Source: Phycisphaerae bacterium (GTDB lineage Bacteria; Planctomycetota; Phycisphaerae; Tepidisphaerales; Tepidisphaeraceae). From it: DNA of 7,321 nucleotides. Below the pieces are notes generated by a model. The model was not told the DNA's origin. It ran no database searches and saw nothing but the letters and a program-made list of their open reading frames with translations. The position numbers and the translations under genes were made by a program. The DNA is taken from NCBI GenBank assembly GCA_014380825.1, contig JACMJD010000290.1, forward strand, positions 1-7,321, given 5' to 3'. Within the stretch, counting starts at the first letter, position 1; every line of letters starts with the position of its first letter. Shown here piece after piece: positions 1 through 5,440 of this stretch.

Positions 1-233
1 AACTGCGCCGGCGCGGGATTGGATCCAATCTGATCGAGACGGCGCTGCGATGGTGCCACGATCACAATTACCTCAAGGTCACGCTCGACACGTTCATGGA
101 GCGCGAGCCGGCCATCAAGCTGTTCGAGAAATTCCACTTCAAACACAGCCGCACGCGCGAGGTGAACGGCAAAGAGCTTTCGTATTTCTATCTCGATATT
201 TACGGCCGGGAAGAGCAGCAGGGCCGCGCATGA
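1..233 (+). CDS. GNAT-family N-acetyltransferase, C-terminal part (5' end outside window)
   Basis: The frame is open from the left edge (first full codon at 3) to the TGA at 231-233, giving 76 visible residues. The first of these read LRRRGIGSNLIETAL. This matches the acetyl-CoA-binding motif A of GNAT enzymes (R/Q-x-x-G-x-G/A followed by a helix), which contacts the pyrophosphate of acetyl-CoA. About 25 residues later, LDTFMEREPAIKLFEKFHFK resembles the motif B region, where the pattern 'A..LYek.GF' is usual. The segment then ends with a beta-strand-like ELSYFYLDIY. GNAT proteins transfer an acetyl group from acetyl-CoA to an amine on a small molecule, peptide or protein. The acceptor cannot be read from this fragment. 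The TGA overlaps the ATG of the next gene (ATGA), so the two are probably translationally coupled. The N-terminal half lies outside the window. Confidence 0.85.
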   Translation, partial: LRRRGIGSNLIETALRWCHDHNYLKVTLDTFMEREPAIKLFEKFHFKHSRTREVNGKELSYFYLDIYGREEQQGRA

Positions 234-685
234 ATGCGGATTATTCGATGCCGCCGGACGTCGAGCGAAAACTGTATCTCGACGGCATCCAGCTTTTCAA
301 CGACCGCGAGTTCTTCGAGGCTCACGAGGTGTGGGAAGACGCCTGGCACATGGCGTATGGCTTGAAGTTCGAGTTTTACCAGGGCCTGATCCAATGCGCC
401 GTGGCGCTTGAGCATTATCGCCGATCCAATCCGCGCGGCGTGCTCAGCCTGTTCGAAAGCTACAACAGGCATTTCAAAGATGTGCCGGCCACGTTCATGG
501 GGCTGGATGTGAAGGCGTTTCTTGTCGAGATGAAGAAGATTCTTGATCCTGTGCTCTCGGCCGATCCGGTTCCGGAGCGCGGGCAGATCGAATTGGATGC
601 GACACGCGCACCGACGATCGCACTGAGATACGATCCGTTCGAAACAGGCGAGGCGCAGAAGTTCAGCAAGCCGGCGCAATCCTGA
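230..685 (+). CDS. DUF309-family protein
   Basis: A 151-residue protein starting at the ATG that overlaps the upstream stop codon; AGGG lies a few bases upstream. A longer reading frame opens further upstream, but it runs through the acetyltransferase gene in another frame and is not protein-like. Residues about 16-85 carry the DUF309 signature: LYLDGIQLFNDREFFEAHE, then VWEDAW, then FYQGLIQCAVALEHYRRSNP and a downstream SLFESYNRHF helix. The family is all-helical and small, and its biochemical role is not established. The conserved His/Glu of FEAHEVWE and the Gln of GLIQ are the invariant core. The last 40 or so residues, after KKILDPVL, are probably a poorly structured tail. The gene appears to be the last of its operon and faces the MmgE/PrpD gene tail to tail. 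Family assignment is firm; function is unknown. Confidence 0.88.
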   Translation: MNADYSMPPDVERKLYLDGIQLFNDREFFEAHEVWEDAWHMAYGLKFEFYQGLIQCAVALEHYRRSNPRGVLSLFESYNRHFKDVPATFMGLDVKAFLVEMKKILDPVLSADPVPERGQIELDATRAPTIALRYDPFETGEAQKFSKPAQS

Positions 686-744
686 GAACGTGTCGCAGAG
701 GCCGATCGCGTCAGCAGATTAAGGTCGTCTTCCTGTGGTACTCC

Positions 745-806
745 GAAGGATCTCGGGAAGCGCAAGCCGTTCGCCTCCCGAGATCCTTCACTTCGTTCAG
801 GATGAC
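745..806. repeat. Palindromic intergenic repeat (TCATCCTGAACGAAGTGAAG type)
   Basis: A perfect 14-bp inverted repeat, GAAGGATCTCGGGA at 745-758 and TCCCGAGATCCTTC at 776-789, encloses a 17-nt loop; a further GCG/CGC pair (760-762 with 772-774) is possible. The right arm runs into a second small stem, ATCCT (783-787) with AGGAT (799-803). Read on the - strand, the right half is GTCATCCTGAACGAAGTGAA followed by GGATCTCGGGAGG. I recognise this as a variant of a sequence repeated in many environmental bacterial genomes (TCATCCTGAGCGAAGCGAAG type). It sits in the 173-bp spacer between two convergent genes. It could serve as a bidirectional transcription barrier, but no T-run follows either arm. 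No other element is visible in the spacer. Confidence 0.7.
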
Positions 807-858
807 AAGGCGCGAGTTCAGGGTGGATAGCAGCCGATTTCTCGGCTCGCGAGCGTGC

Positions 859-2301
859 TTACGCGCGTTTCGTCAGCTCGATCAGCGGCGACACTTTCTC
901 CTGCTTCTCCATCGACATGATCCACGTGCGCAGCTCGTTGCAGCGCGCTTCGCCGACGACTGATTTGCCCAGCGCGTTGAACTTCACGGCGATCTCGTCC
1001 TCGGTCATCGGATCGCGCGGGTCGCCCTTGGGGACATCGACGCGTTTGGTGAATTTCTTTCCATCAGCCGTCGTGATCGTCACCTGACTGGGCTGGAATT
1101 TCGGGAACAGCGCTTCGAACTCGTCGTTGGCGACAACCTTGACCATGTCCATGATGGGCTGCAACTTCTTATCCATCACGCGCTCTTCCTTGAACTGCAG
1201 CGGCGTGACCATGCCATCGACCAGCCCGACGGCCATGCAATACGGCAGCGAATGGTCGGCGGTCTCTCTGCTGTCCGGGCGATACTTATGCGGATCGCCG
1301 AGGATGTCGGCGGCGCGGGCGATCACTTCGACTTTGATCTCCTTCACATCGCTCGCCTTGATGTTGTTCTCTTTGACGGCCTTCATCATTGCGGTGAGCG
1401 GCGCGTGGCTGAGCGCTTCGATCGGGAACGATTTCATGCCGCAGTCGATGATCTTGTAGTGATCGCCAGACGACTTCGGCAGATTTCCCGTCAGCTTTTC
1501 CGAATCGAACTTCGCCGGCTCACCCTTGTACTGCACGTGACCAAAGACGGCGTACAAACCTTCCTTGCCGTCGATCATGTGCTCTGGCCCCGTGAAGCCG
1601 CGCTTGGCGAGCAGCGCGCTTTCGACGCCCATGCGACAGGCCCAGGGATCGACGACGTTCTTCATGTTGGTGAGCTTGCCCGCCGTCGTCGCGCCGGGGG
1701 AGAAGCTGCGACTGGCGCAAATGCCGATCGCGTTGACCATCTGTTCGACGGTGAGATTGAGCGCGCGCCCCGCCGCCATCGGCGCAGCGAAGGCGGTGAG
1801 CGTCGCGTGATGCCAGCCGTATTCGCGCACGCCGGGAATGCCGGCCTCGCAGAGGCGCATCTCGATCTCGTACGCGATGATCGTCGCGAGGATGAGATCT
1901 TTGCCCGAAAGATTCTTCATCTCACAAATCGCCAGCGGCCCGCAGATGATGTCGGACGGGTGACACGGATCGGCCTTCCAGTAGATGTCGTTGTAATCCA
2001 TCGCGCGCATCATGTGCGCGTTCATGAACGCGGCGTCGGAAGGGTTCGTGCGAAAGCCGGACACAAACGTCCCGCAGGCGCCCCTCGCGCCTTCGCCGGC
2101 CATCTCGCGGAAATGCTCGAGCAGGATCTTCGCGTCGGTTTGTTCACTGCCGCCGAGTGCGCAGCCCATCGAGTCGAACCAGAAGAGTTTGGCGGATTGG
2201 ATCGCCTGCGAACTGAGGTGTTCGAATTTCAGGTTGGTCGCCCATTCGGAGAGCGTGTGTGAAAGATACTTCTTGTTCTCTGCTGTTCCTTTACCGGCCA
2301 T
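859..2301 (-). CDS. MmgE/PrpD-family protein (2-methylcitrate dehydratase-like)
   Basis: A 480-residue protein, close to the usual 450-490 of the family. The start is ATG at 2301 because GGAGG (2308-2312) lies 6 nt upstream; a GTG at 2319 would put that site inside the coding region. MmgE/PrpD proteins are two-domain enzymes that add or remove water, or decarboxylate, on methylcitrate- and cis-aconitate-like acids. Family hallmarks seen: NAHMMRAMDYND (94-105) followed by HPSD (114-117); GKLTNMKN (208-215); LLAKRGFTGPE (230-240); and DCGMKSFPIEALSH (286-299), closer to the SFPAE-F-H form of PrpD than to the KPYP form of MmgE. SLPYCMAV (351-358) supplies the usual late Tyr. Candidate catalytic residues are D102/D105, H114, K209, K290, H299 and Y354. 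It is the last gene of the - strand run, 30 bp after the DinB gene. Family is firm; substrate is unknown. Confidence 0.92.
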   Translation of the reverse strand: MAGKGTAENKKYLSHTLSEWATNLKFEHLSSQAIQSAKLFWFDSMGCALGGSEQTDAKILLEHFREMAGEGARGACGTFVSGFRTNPSDAAFMNAHMMRAMDYNDIYWKADPCHPSDIICGPLAICEMKNLSGKDLILATIIAYEIEMRLCEAGIPGVREYGWHHATLTAFAAPMAAGRALNLTVEQMVNAIGICASRSFSPGATTAGKLTNMKNVVDPWACRMGVESALLAKRGFTGPEHMIDGKEGLYAVFGHVQYKGEPAKFDSEKLTGNLPKSSGDHYKIIDCGMKSFPIEALSHAPLTAMMKAVKENNIKASDVKEIKVEVIARAADILGDPHKYRPDSRETADHSLPYCMAVGLVDGMVTPLQFKEERVMDKKLQPIMDMVKVVANDEFEALFPKFQPSQVTITTADGKKFTKRVDVPKGDPRDPMTEDEIAVKFNALGKSVVGEARCNELRTWIMSMEKQEKVSPLIELTKRA

Positions 2302-2306
2302 CGGCT

Positions 2307-2312
2307 CCCTCC
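2307..2312 (-). promoter_or_regulatory. Ribosome binding site fixing the MmgE/PrpD start
   Basis: Read on the - strand the site is GGAGGG, with 5-6 nt to the ATG at 2301. It decides between this ATG and the GTG six codons upstream, because the longer form would encode the site as codons 3-5. Confidence 0.7.
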
Positions 2313-2331
2313 GTGTCACAGAGTAACTTCT

Positions 2332-2841
2332 TTACATTTCCACTCGACCCAGCCCCATCGCGCGACGCCACGCGCTGAGTTGCCCAAGATGCATCGACTC
2401 GTGCTTGGCTATCAGCATCACGGTCATGTCCGCGACCTTGGGATGCGCGGCTCTCCAGCGTTCCAGCGGAACATCTTCTGCGAAAACCGCCTGATCGCAT
2501 TCGACCAGCGCTCGCTCCGCTTCATCGTGCGAGCGCTTGTACGCGTCGATCAACCCTGCGCGCGGACCGTAAATCCTCGCATCTCCCTGCGGCGACGACT
2601 TCATCCCGAACGGATGCTCCTTCGGATCGTCGAACGGAACTCGGTTGAGCATCTTCGCAATGACTTCGTTGTATAGCGTCAGATGCGCCAGCGTCCACGC
2701 CGGATGATTCATCGCCCGGCCGGGCACGGGCTGCGCGATCATCTGATCGTCGGACAAGTCGCCAACCAGGCGCAACGCGTATGCGATGTCGCGCCGCCAG
2801 GTGATGAGGACAGACGTTCTGAACAGGTCGGACATGCTCAC
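2332..2841 (-). CDS. DinB-family (DUF664-like) putative metal-dependent protein
   Basis: A 169-residue protein of the DinB four-helix-bundle family, whose members typically bind a divalent metal through three histidines. Some act as thiol-dependent transferases, but most have no known substrate. The putative triad is H53 in NHPAWTLAHLTLYNE, then H147 and H151 in KHESMHLGQLSAWRRAMG; the C-terminal HxxxHxGQL block is the family's clearest mark. The region between (about 70-95, with PFGMKSSP) is loop-like. Two starts are possible: GTG at 2841, which overlaps the upstream TGA as GTGA, and ATG at 2835. GGTGA lies a few bases before the GTG. The 4-nt overlap implies co-translation with the ABM-like gene. 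The name reflects homology to a B. subtilis damage-inducible gene; nothing here shows damage control. It is unrelated to DNA polymerase IV. Confidence 0.85.
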   Translation of the reverse strand: MSMSDLFRTSVLITWRRDIAYALRLVGDLSDDQMIAQPVPGRAMNHPAWTLAHLTLYNEVIAKMLNRVPFDDPKEHPFGMKSSPQGDARIYGPRAGLIDAYKRSHDEAERALVECDQAVFAEDVPLERWRAAHPKVADMTVMLIAKHESMHLGQLSAWRRAMGLGRVEM

Positions 2842-3152
2842 GGCTTCACCAATCGGTACACGTCAAACGTGGGCGGCTCGGCAAGCAACGCTCGCCAGCT
2901 TTCGAGAAACCGCTTCATCTCCGGATCGTGTGCGACGCGCTGGCGGTCTCTCGCATAGACCTGCTCGTTCTCGTACAGGATCAGCTCAATGAACTTGTGA
3001 TCGTCAGACTTGTCTTCAAGCAGCCGCACTTCGATTCCGCCGGGACCTTCGAAGTATGGGATCCCGTCGCGGAGAAACGTCAGATACTCTTCGCGTCGGC
3101 CCGGCGCGACACGCAGCCGGATGTGCAGGTCGATGCGCGTTGGCTGAGTCAT
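2838..3152 (-). CDS. Small dimeric alpha/beta-barrel protein, ABM-like
   Basis: A 104-residue protein beginning MTQPTRIDLHIRLRVAPGRR. It opens with a beta strand (IDLHIRLRV), then PGRREEYLTFLRD as helix 1, then EVRLLED and KFIELILYEN as strands, a second helix (DPEMKRFLESWRALL) and a final strand (FDVYRLV). This order is typical of ABM-type ferredoxin-like folds, which dimerise into a barrel. Members include cofactor-free monooxygenases and degradative enzymes, but many are uncharacterised and no catalytic residue can be assigned here. The frame is open 24 codons further upstream to 3224. ATG at 3152 is preferred because GGGGTGA sits 4 nt before it and the upstream residues are basic and unlike the fold. 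The gene overlaps the DinB gene by 4 nt. Fold assignment is moderately sure; function is open. Confidence 0.72.
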   Translation of the reverse strand: MTQPTRIDLHIRLRVAPGRREEYLTFLRDGIPYFEGPGGIEVRLLEDKSDDHKFIELILYENEQVYARDRQRVAHDPEMKRFLESWRALLAEPPTFDVYRLVKP

Positions 3153-3156
3153 CGGA

Positions 3157-3192
3157 TCACCCCACGGCGTATCGCGCGACTTCCTTCGCCAC
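3157..3192 (-). pseudogene. Relic of a dehydrogenase gene 3' end
   Basis: Read on the - strand these 36 bases encode [11 protein letters not shown] followed by TGA. The last codons of the intact dehydrogenase gene (4173-4208) encode [11 protein letters not shown] and TGA. The two stretches match at 31 of 36 positions without gaps. They share the stop codon in register, and 25 of 26 bases are identical over 3167-3192 versus 4183-4208. Two of the five differences are silent third-position changes. The match fades at once upstream and downstream. The relic's TGA forms part of the GGGGTGA ribosome site of the ABM-like gene, whose ATG follows 4 nt later. The frame reads back to an ATG at 3240, but those 16 residues do not resemble the enzyme. 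A tiny real ORF (27 codons) is less likely. Confidence 0.6.
3167..3192 (-). repeat. Direct repeat copy B (dehydrogenase 3'-end sequence)
   Basis: A 26-nt sequence in the same orientation as 4183-4208, with one mismatch (3187 versus 4203). The two copies lie 1,016 bp apart and bracket the PEP-CTERM gene. They could be the ends of an inserted segment or the product of a duplication. Confidence 0.75.
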
Positions 3193-3231
3193 CGATATCC
3201 GTAAGCGAATCGAAGTGAGCTCAAGGTACTT

Positions 3232-3260
3232 TCGGCTCATTCAGAGGCACTCTGAGCCGA
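3232..3260 (-). terminator. Possible hairpin after the PEP-CTERM gene
   Basis: TCGGCTCA (3232-3239) and TGAGCCGA (3253-3260) form a perfect 8-bp inverted repeat with a 13-nt loop, starting 18 nt after the PEP-CTERM stop codon. An alternative overlapping stem, TCAGAG (3241-3246) with CTCTGA (3250-3255), cannot form at the same time. There is no U-tract, so it may be a weak terminator or an mRNA-end stabiliser, or may have no role. Confidence 0.35.
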
Positions 3261-3278
3261 CCTCAACGCGCTTTCCCG

Positions 3279-4097
3279 TCAAGCCCTCCGCGCTTGTGCT
3301 CGTATGAATGCAGCCGCGACTAATGCGAAGCTGGACAATGATGAGGGTTCCGGCACCGGGCCGAATGCCAGTCCAGGCATACGGGGCACGGTCGCGCCGA
3401 GTGGGCCGACGAGGGTCATGGCGCCCGTGGTCGGATTGATCGTGTAGATGCCATGCGCGCCGACGGCCTGCGCGCCATTCACGATGCCGAACATCACGTT
3501 GTCTTCGGGTCGAAAGGCGATGTCGGCGGGATACAGGTCGAGTTGGCGCTCCACCGCAACGGCACCGGTATTGCGATTGATCTCGACCAGGCGCGGGCCT
3601 AAACCGTCGTTTTTTACACCGTACAGCGTTCCGTTGTTGTCACAGGCCAAGGCCAAGAAGGGGCTGAAACCATGGGCGTCACCGATCAACGTCGCCGCGC
3701 CCATTGTCTGATTGATCGAGTACAGCCGCTGGATGCTCGACATGCCAAACAGTGTGTTGGTAGTCGCATCGAAAGCTAGCGATTCCATATATCCGCCGCC
3801 AACGCCCATGCTGCCGACGATCGTGGCCGAGCCGGTGGTGGGGTTCACGGTGTACAGTTGATTGGAGCCATTCACCGCCCACATCCTGAAGCTGCCTGGC
3901 CGCGTATCGCTCGCCAGATCCTTCGGCCCGATTGTCGTCGTGCTCACGAGCGTTGCCGCCCCGCTGGTCTGATTGATTTGGTAAAGGCCGGGGACGGAGC
4001 TCTCTGTGATGCCGTACAGGTCGCTGGCGCGTGCCGCGGCACAGACCTGCATCACCGTCACGACGGTGATCAGGAACAGAACGTTGAGATTTCGCAT
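3279..4097 (-). CDS. PEP-CTERM sorting-domain protein with five propeller-like repeats
   Basis: A 272-residue exported protein. Residues 1-24 are a signal peptide (MRNLNVLFLITVVTVMQVCA then AARA), probably cut near ARA-SD. The body has five copies of a short motif, LYxINxxTGAATLVG-like, at about 38-52, 81-95, 125-139, 170-184 and 217-231. The spacing of about 43-47 residues suggests beta-propeller blades. The C-terminus is a PEP-CTERM signal: VPEPSS (248-253), a short hydrophobic stretch (SLSSFALVAAAFI) and a basic tail (RAQARRA). In known systems exosortase cleaves this signal and the protein goes to the surface or extracellular polysaccharide. ATG at 4097 has GGGAG 7 nt upstream and starts the signal peptide cleanly; an earlier in-frame start at 4121 adds MCGYGSSR. 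It lies in the same direction as its metabolic neighbours, 75 bp after the dehydrogenase gene. Ligand and role are unknown. Confidence 0.9.
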   Translation of the reverse strand: MRNLNVLFLITVVTVMQVCAAARASDLYGITESSVPGLYQINQTSGAATLVSTTTIGPKDLASDTRPGSFRMWAVNGSNQLYTVNPTTGSATIVGSMGVGGGYMESLAFDATTNTLFGMSSIQRLYSINQTMGAATLIGDAHGFSPFLALACDNNGTLYGVKNDGLGPRLVEINRNTGAVAVERQLDLYPADIAFRPEDNVMFGIVNGAQAVGAHGIYTINPTTGAMTLVGPLGATVPRMPGLAFGPVPEPSSLSSFALVAAAFIRAQARRA

Positions 4098-4172
4098 GCG
4101 TGAACTCCCATAGCCGCACACGACGATAGCTTCCGCTCAATCGCTTCGCAAAGAAAATCCGCGACACGCGCG

Positions 4173-5327
4173 TCACGCCGTCGCGTATCGCGCGACTTCC
4201 TTGGCCACTTCAAGCGTGCTGTTCTTCCCTCCCATATCGTACGTCTTAACCTTCCCTTCTTTAATAACGCGGGCGACGGCGCTTTCAAGCTGCGCGGCGC
4301 GATCCTTCTCGCCCAGCCAGTCGAACATCATCTTCGCCGTCAGCAGCATCGCGTGCGGATTGACCTTATATTGACCCGCGTACTTCGGCGCGCTGCCGTG
4401 GGTCGGTTCGAAGACGGCGAATTTGTCGCCGAGGTTGGCGCTGGGCGCAAAACCAAGACCGCCAACGAGACCTGCGCACAGATCGCTCACGATGTCCCCA
4501 AACATGTTCTCGGCGACCAGCACGCTGTAATCCTGCGGATTCTTGAACATCCACATGCAGATCGCGTCGATGTTCGCCTCATCCGCCCAGATGTCGGGAT
4601 AATCCTTTGCCATCTTCTTGAAGATGCGCGTCATCAGCCCGCCGGTCTCGCGGAGCACGTTGGGCTTCTCCACCAGCGTCACGCGCTTGCGGCCGGTCTT
4701 CTTCGCGAACTCGAACGCCCCCTTGCAGATGTTCGTGCAGCCTTGCACGCTGACGATGCGCGTCGAGAGCGCGACGTTATCCAGCCCCTTGTCCTTCCAA
4801 GGCTTCATCTTCGGATTCAGGCACAGCGCTTCGTAAATCGACAGCGGCAGCGGATGAAACTCGACGCCGCCATACATGCCTTCGGTGTTCTCGCGGAAGA
4901 CGACCTGATCGATCATTAATTCCTTCGTCTCAGGATTGGCGATCTGCGTGCCGCGATAGTTGAGCGGATTGCCCGGGTAACTCTTGCACGGCCGCATGTT
5001 CGTGTGCAGGTTGAAAAGCTGCCGCAGCTTCACGATGGGCGAGAAATAAACCAGCTTCTTATCCTTCAACTCCGGCGCGAGCTCGGCCTTGGCGTCGTCC
5101 TGCGGCTTGCTCGTGATCGCACCGAACAGCGCGCACGTCGAATTCTTCAGGATCTCGATCGACCGATCCGGCAGCGGATTGCCTTCTTTGCACCAGAAGT
5201 CCCAGCCGATATCCGCGTGTACGTATTCGGCGTCGAACTTCATCGCATCGAGCACGATGCGCGTCGCCTCCATCACGTCGTTCCCAATCCCGTCGCCGGG
5301 CATCCATGCAATTCTGTACTTAGCCAC
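4173..5327 (-). CDS. Isocitrate/isopropylmalate dehydrogenase-family enzyme (likely isocitrate or homoisocitrate)
   Basis: A 384-residue beta-decarboxylating dehydrogenase, oxidising a 2-hydroxy-3-carboxy acid to a 2-oxo acid and CO2 with NAD(P)+ and Mg2+/Mn2+. Start is GTG at 5327, with AAGGAGG 6 nt upstream; the open frame beyond it is encoded by a palindrome. Motifs: GDGIGNDV (11-18); substrate-loop SPIVKLR (96-102) with R102 and R112; [10 protein letters not shown] (145-154) with R145 and catalytic Y152; K221 in EKPNVLRE; metal Asps D254, D278 and D282 ([11 protein letters not shown]); [10 protein letters not shown] (292-301); and [15 protein letters not shown] (310-324). K315-Y316 match the E. 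coli IDH Lys344-Tyr345 pair that favours NADP. S96 aligns with E. coli Ser113, but the Asn two residues later is Ile98. It follows an aconitase-family gene, so isocitrate is the simplest substrate; homoisocitrate is possible. Specificity is not proved. Confidence 0.88.
   Translation of the reverse strand: MAKYRIAWMPGDGIGNDVMEATRIVLDAMKFDAEYVHADIGWDFWCKEGNPLPDRSIEILKNSTCALFGAITSKPQDDAKAELAPELKDKKLVYFSPIVKLRQLFNLHTNMRPCKSYPGNPLNYRGTQIANPETKELMIDQVVFRENTEGMYGGVEFHPLPLSIYEALCLNPKMKPWKDKGLDNVALSTRIVSVQGCTNICKGAFEFAKKTGRKRVTLVEKPNVLRETGGLMTRIFKKMAKDYPDIWADEANIDAICMWMFKNPQDYSVLVAENMFGDIVSDLCAGLVGGLGFAPSANLGDKFAVFEPTHGSAPKYAGQYKVNPHAMLLTAKMMFDWLGEKDRAAQLESAVARVIKEGKVKTYDMGGKNSTLEVAKEVARYATA
4183..4208 (-). 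repeat. Direct repeat copy A (inside the dehydrogenase 3' end)
   Basis: The intact copy of the 26-nt sequence repeated at 3167-3192. It encodes the closing residues VAKEVARYA of the dehydrogenase. The match extends to the stop codon at lower identity. Confidence 0.75.
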
Positions 5328-5333
5328 CGCGTT

Positions 5334-5340
5334 CCTCCTT
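5334..5340 (-). promoter_or_regulatory. Strong ribosome binding site fixing the dehydrogenase GTG start
   Basis: AAGGAGG on the - strand, 6 nt before the GTG at 5327. It is the strongest Shine-Dalgarno match in the window. It shows that the hydrophobic N-terminal extension readable up to 5384 is not part of the protein. The site lies just downstream of the 82-bp palindrome and is not buried in it. Confidence 0.8.
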
Positions 5341-5358
5341 CGAATTGAGAATACGATT

Positions 5359-5440
5359 AACCACCAAGACACCAAGAGCACCAAGAATTCAAAACAAAAT
5401 TTTGTATTCTCTTCTTGGTGCTCTTGGTGTCTTGGTGGTT
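5359..5440. repeat. 82-bp near-perfect palindrome of CACCAAGA units
   Basis: Arms at 5359-5387 and 5412-5440 are perfect 29-bp inverted complements. The centre is a 12-bp palindrome, ACAAAATTTTGT (5394-5405), on the same axis (5399/5400). Only four of the 41 opposed pairs fail, so the RNA could form one long hairpin. Each arm is built from CACCAAGA-type units (CACCAAGA, CACCAAGAG, CACCAAGAA). The element begins within the TGA of the aconitase-family gene (5440-5442) and ends 18 nt before the dehydrogenase ribosome site. I recognise the CACCAAGACACCAAG theme as a dispersed repeat in environmental bacterial genomes, often mis-annotated as short ORFs. It may act as an mRNA stabiliser, attenuator or non-autonomous mobile element. 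No terminal target duplication or transposase was seen. Confidence 0.85.

Noticed and set aside
50..229. 60-codon N-terminal extension of the DUF309 protein
   Set aside because: It lies out of frame inside the acetyltransferase coding sequence; the ATG at 230 overlaps that gene's stop codon and begins the conserved domain.
1252..2262. 336-codon open frame on the + strand inside the MmgE/PrpD gene
   Set aside because: It is antisense to a gene with clear family motifs, and its translation is Arg/Ala/Val-rich with no recognisable domain, as expected from GC-rich antisense reading.
3193..3278. tRNA, integrase remnant or other element boundary next to the dehydrogenase relic
   Set aside because: I searched by eye for a cloverleaf, a recombinase motif or further matches to the dehydrogenase and found none; only the hairpin at 3232-3260 is visible.
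4098..4172. Intrinsic terminator after the dehydrogenase gene
   Set aside because: A GC-rich stretch precedes a short ATTTTCTTT run on the - strand, but the best stem is about 4 bp with a wobble pair, too weak to call.
5328..5384. Hydrophobic N-terminal extension of the dehydrogenase (MVLLVSWWLIVFSI)
   Set aside because: It resembles a signal anchor but is encoded by the left arm of the palindrome and the ribosome site. The GTG at 5327 has AAGGAGG at ideal spacing and starts the conserved fold.
5359..5440. CACCAAGA units as a CRISPR-like array
   Set aside because: The units are 8-9 nt, abut one another without spacers and occur as an inverted pair, so this is a palindrome and not a repeat-spacer array.
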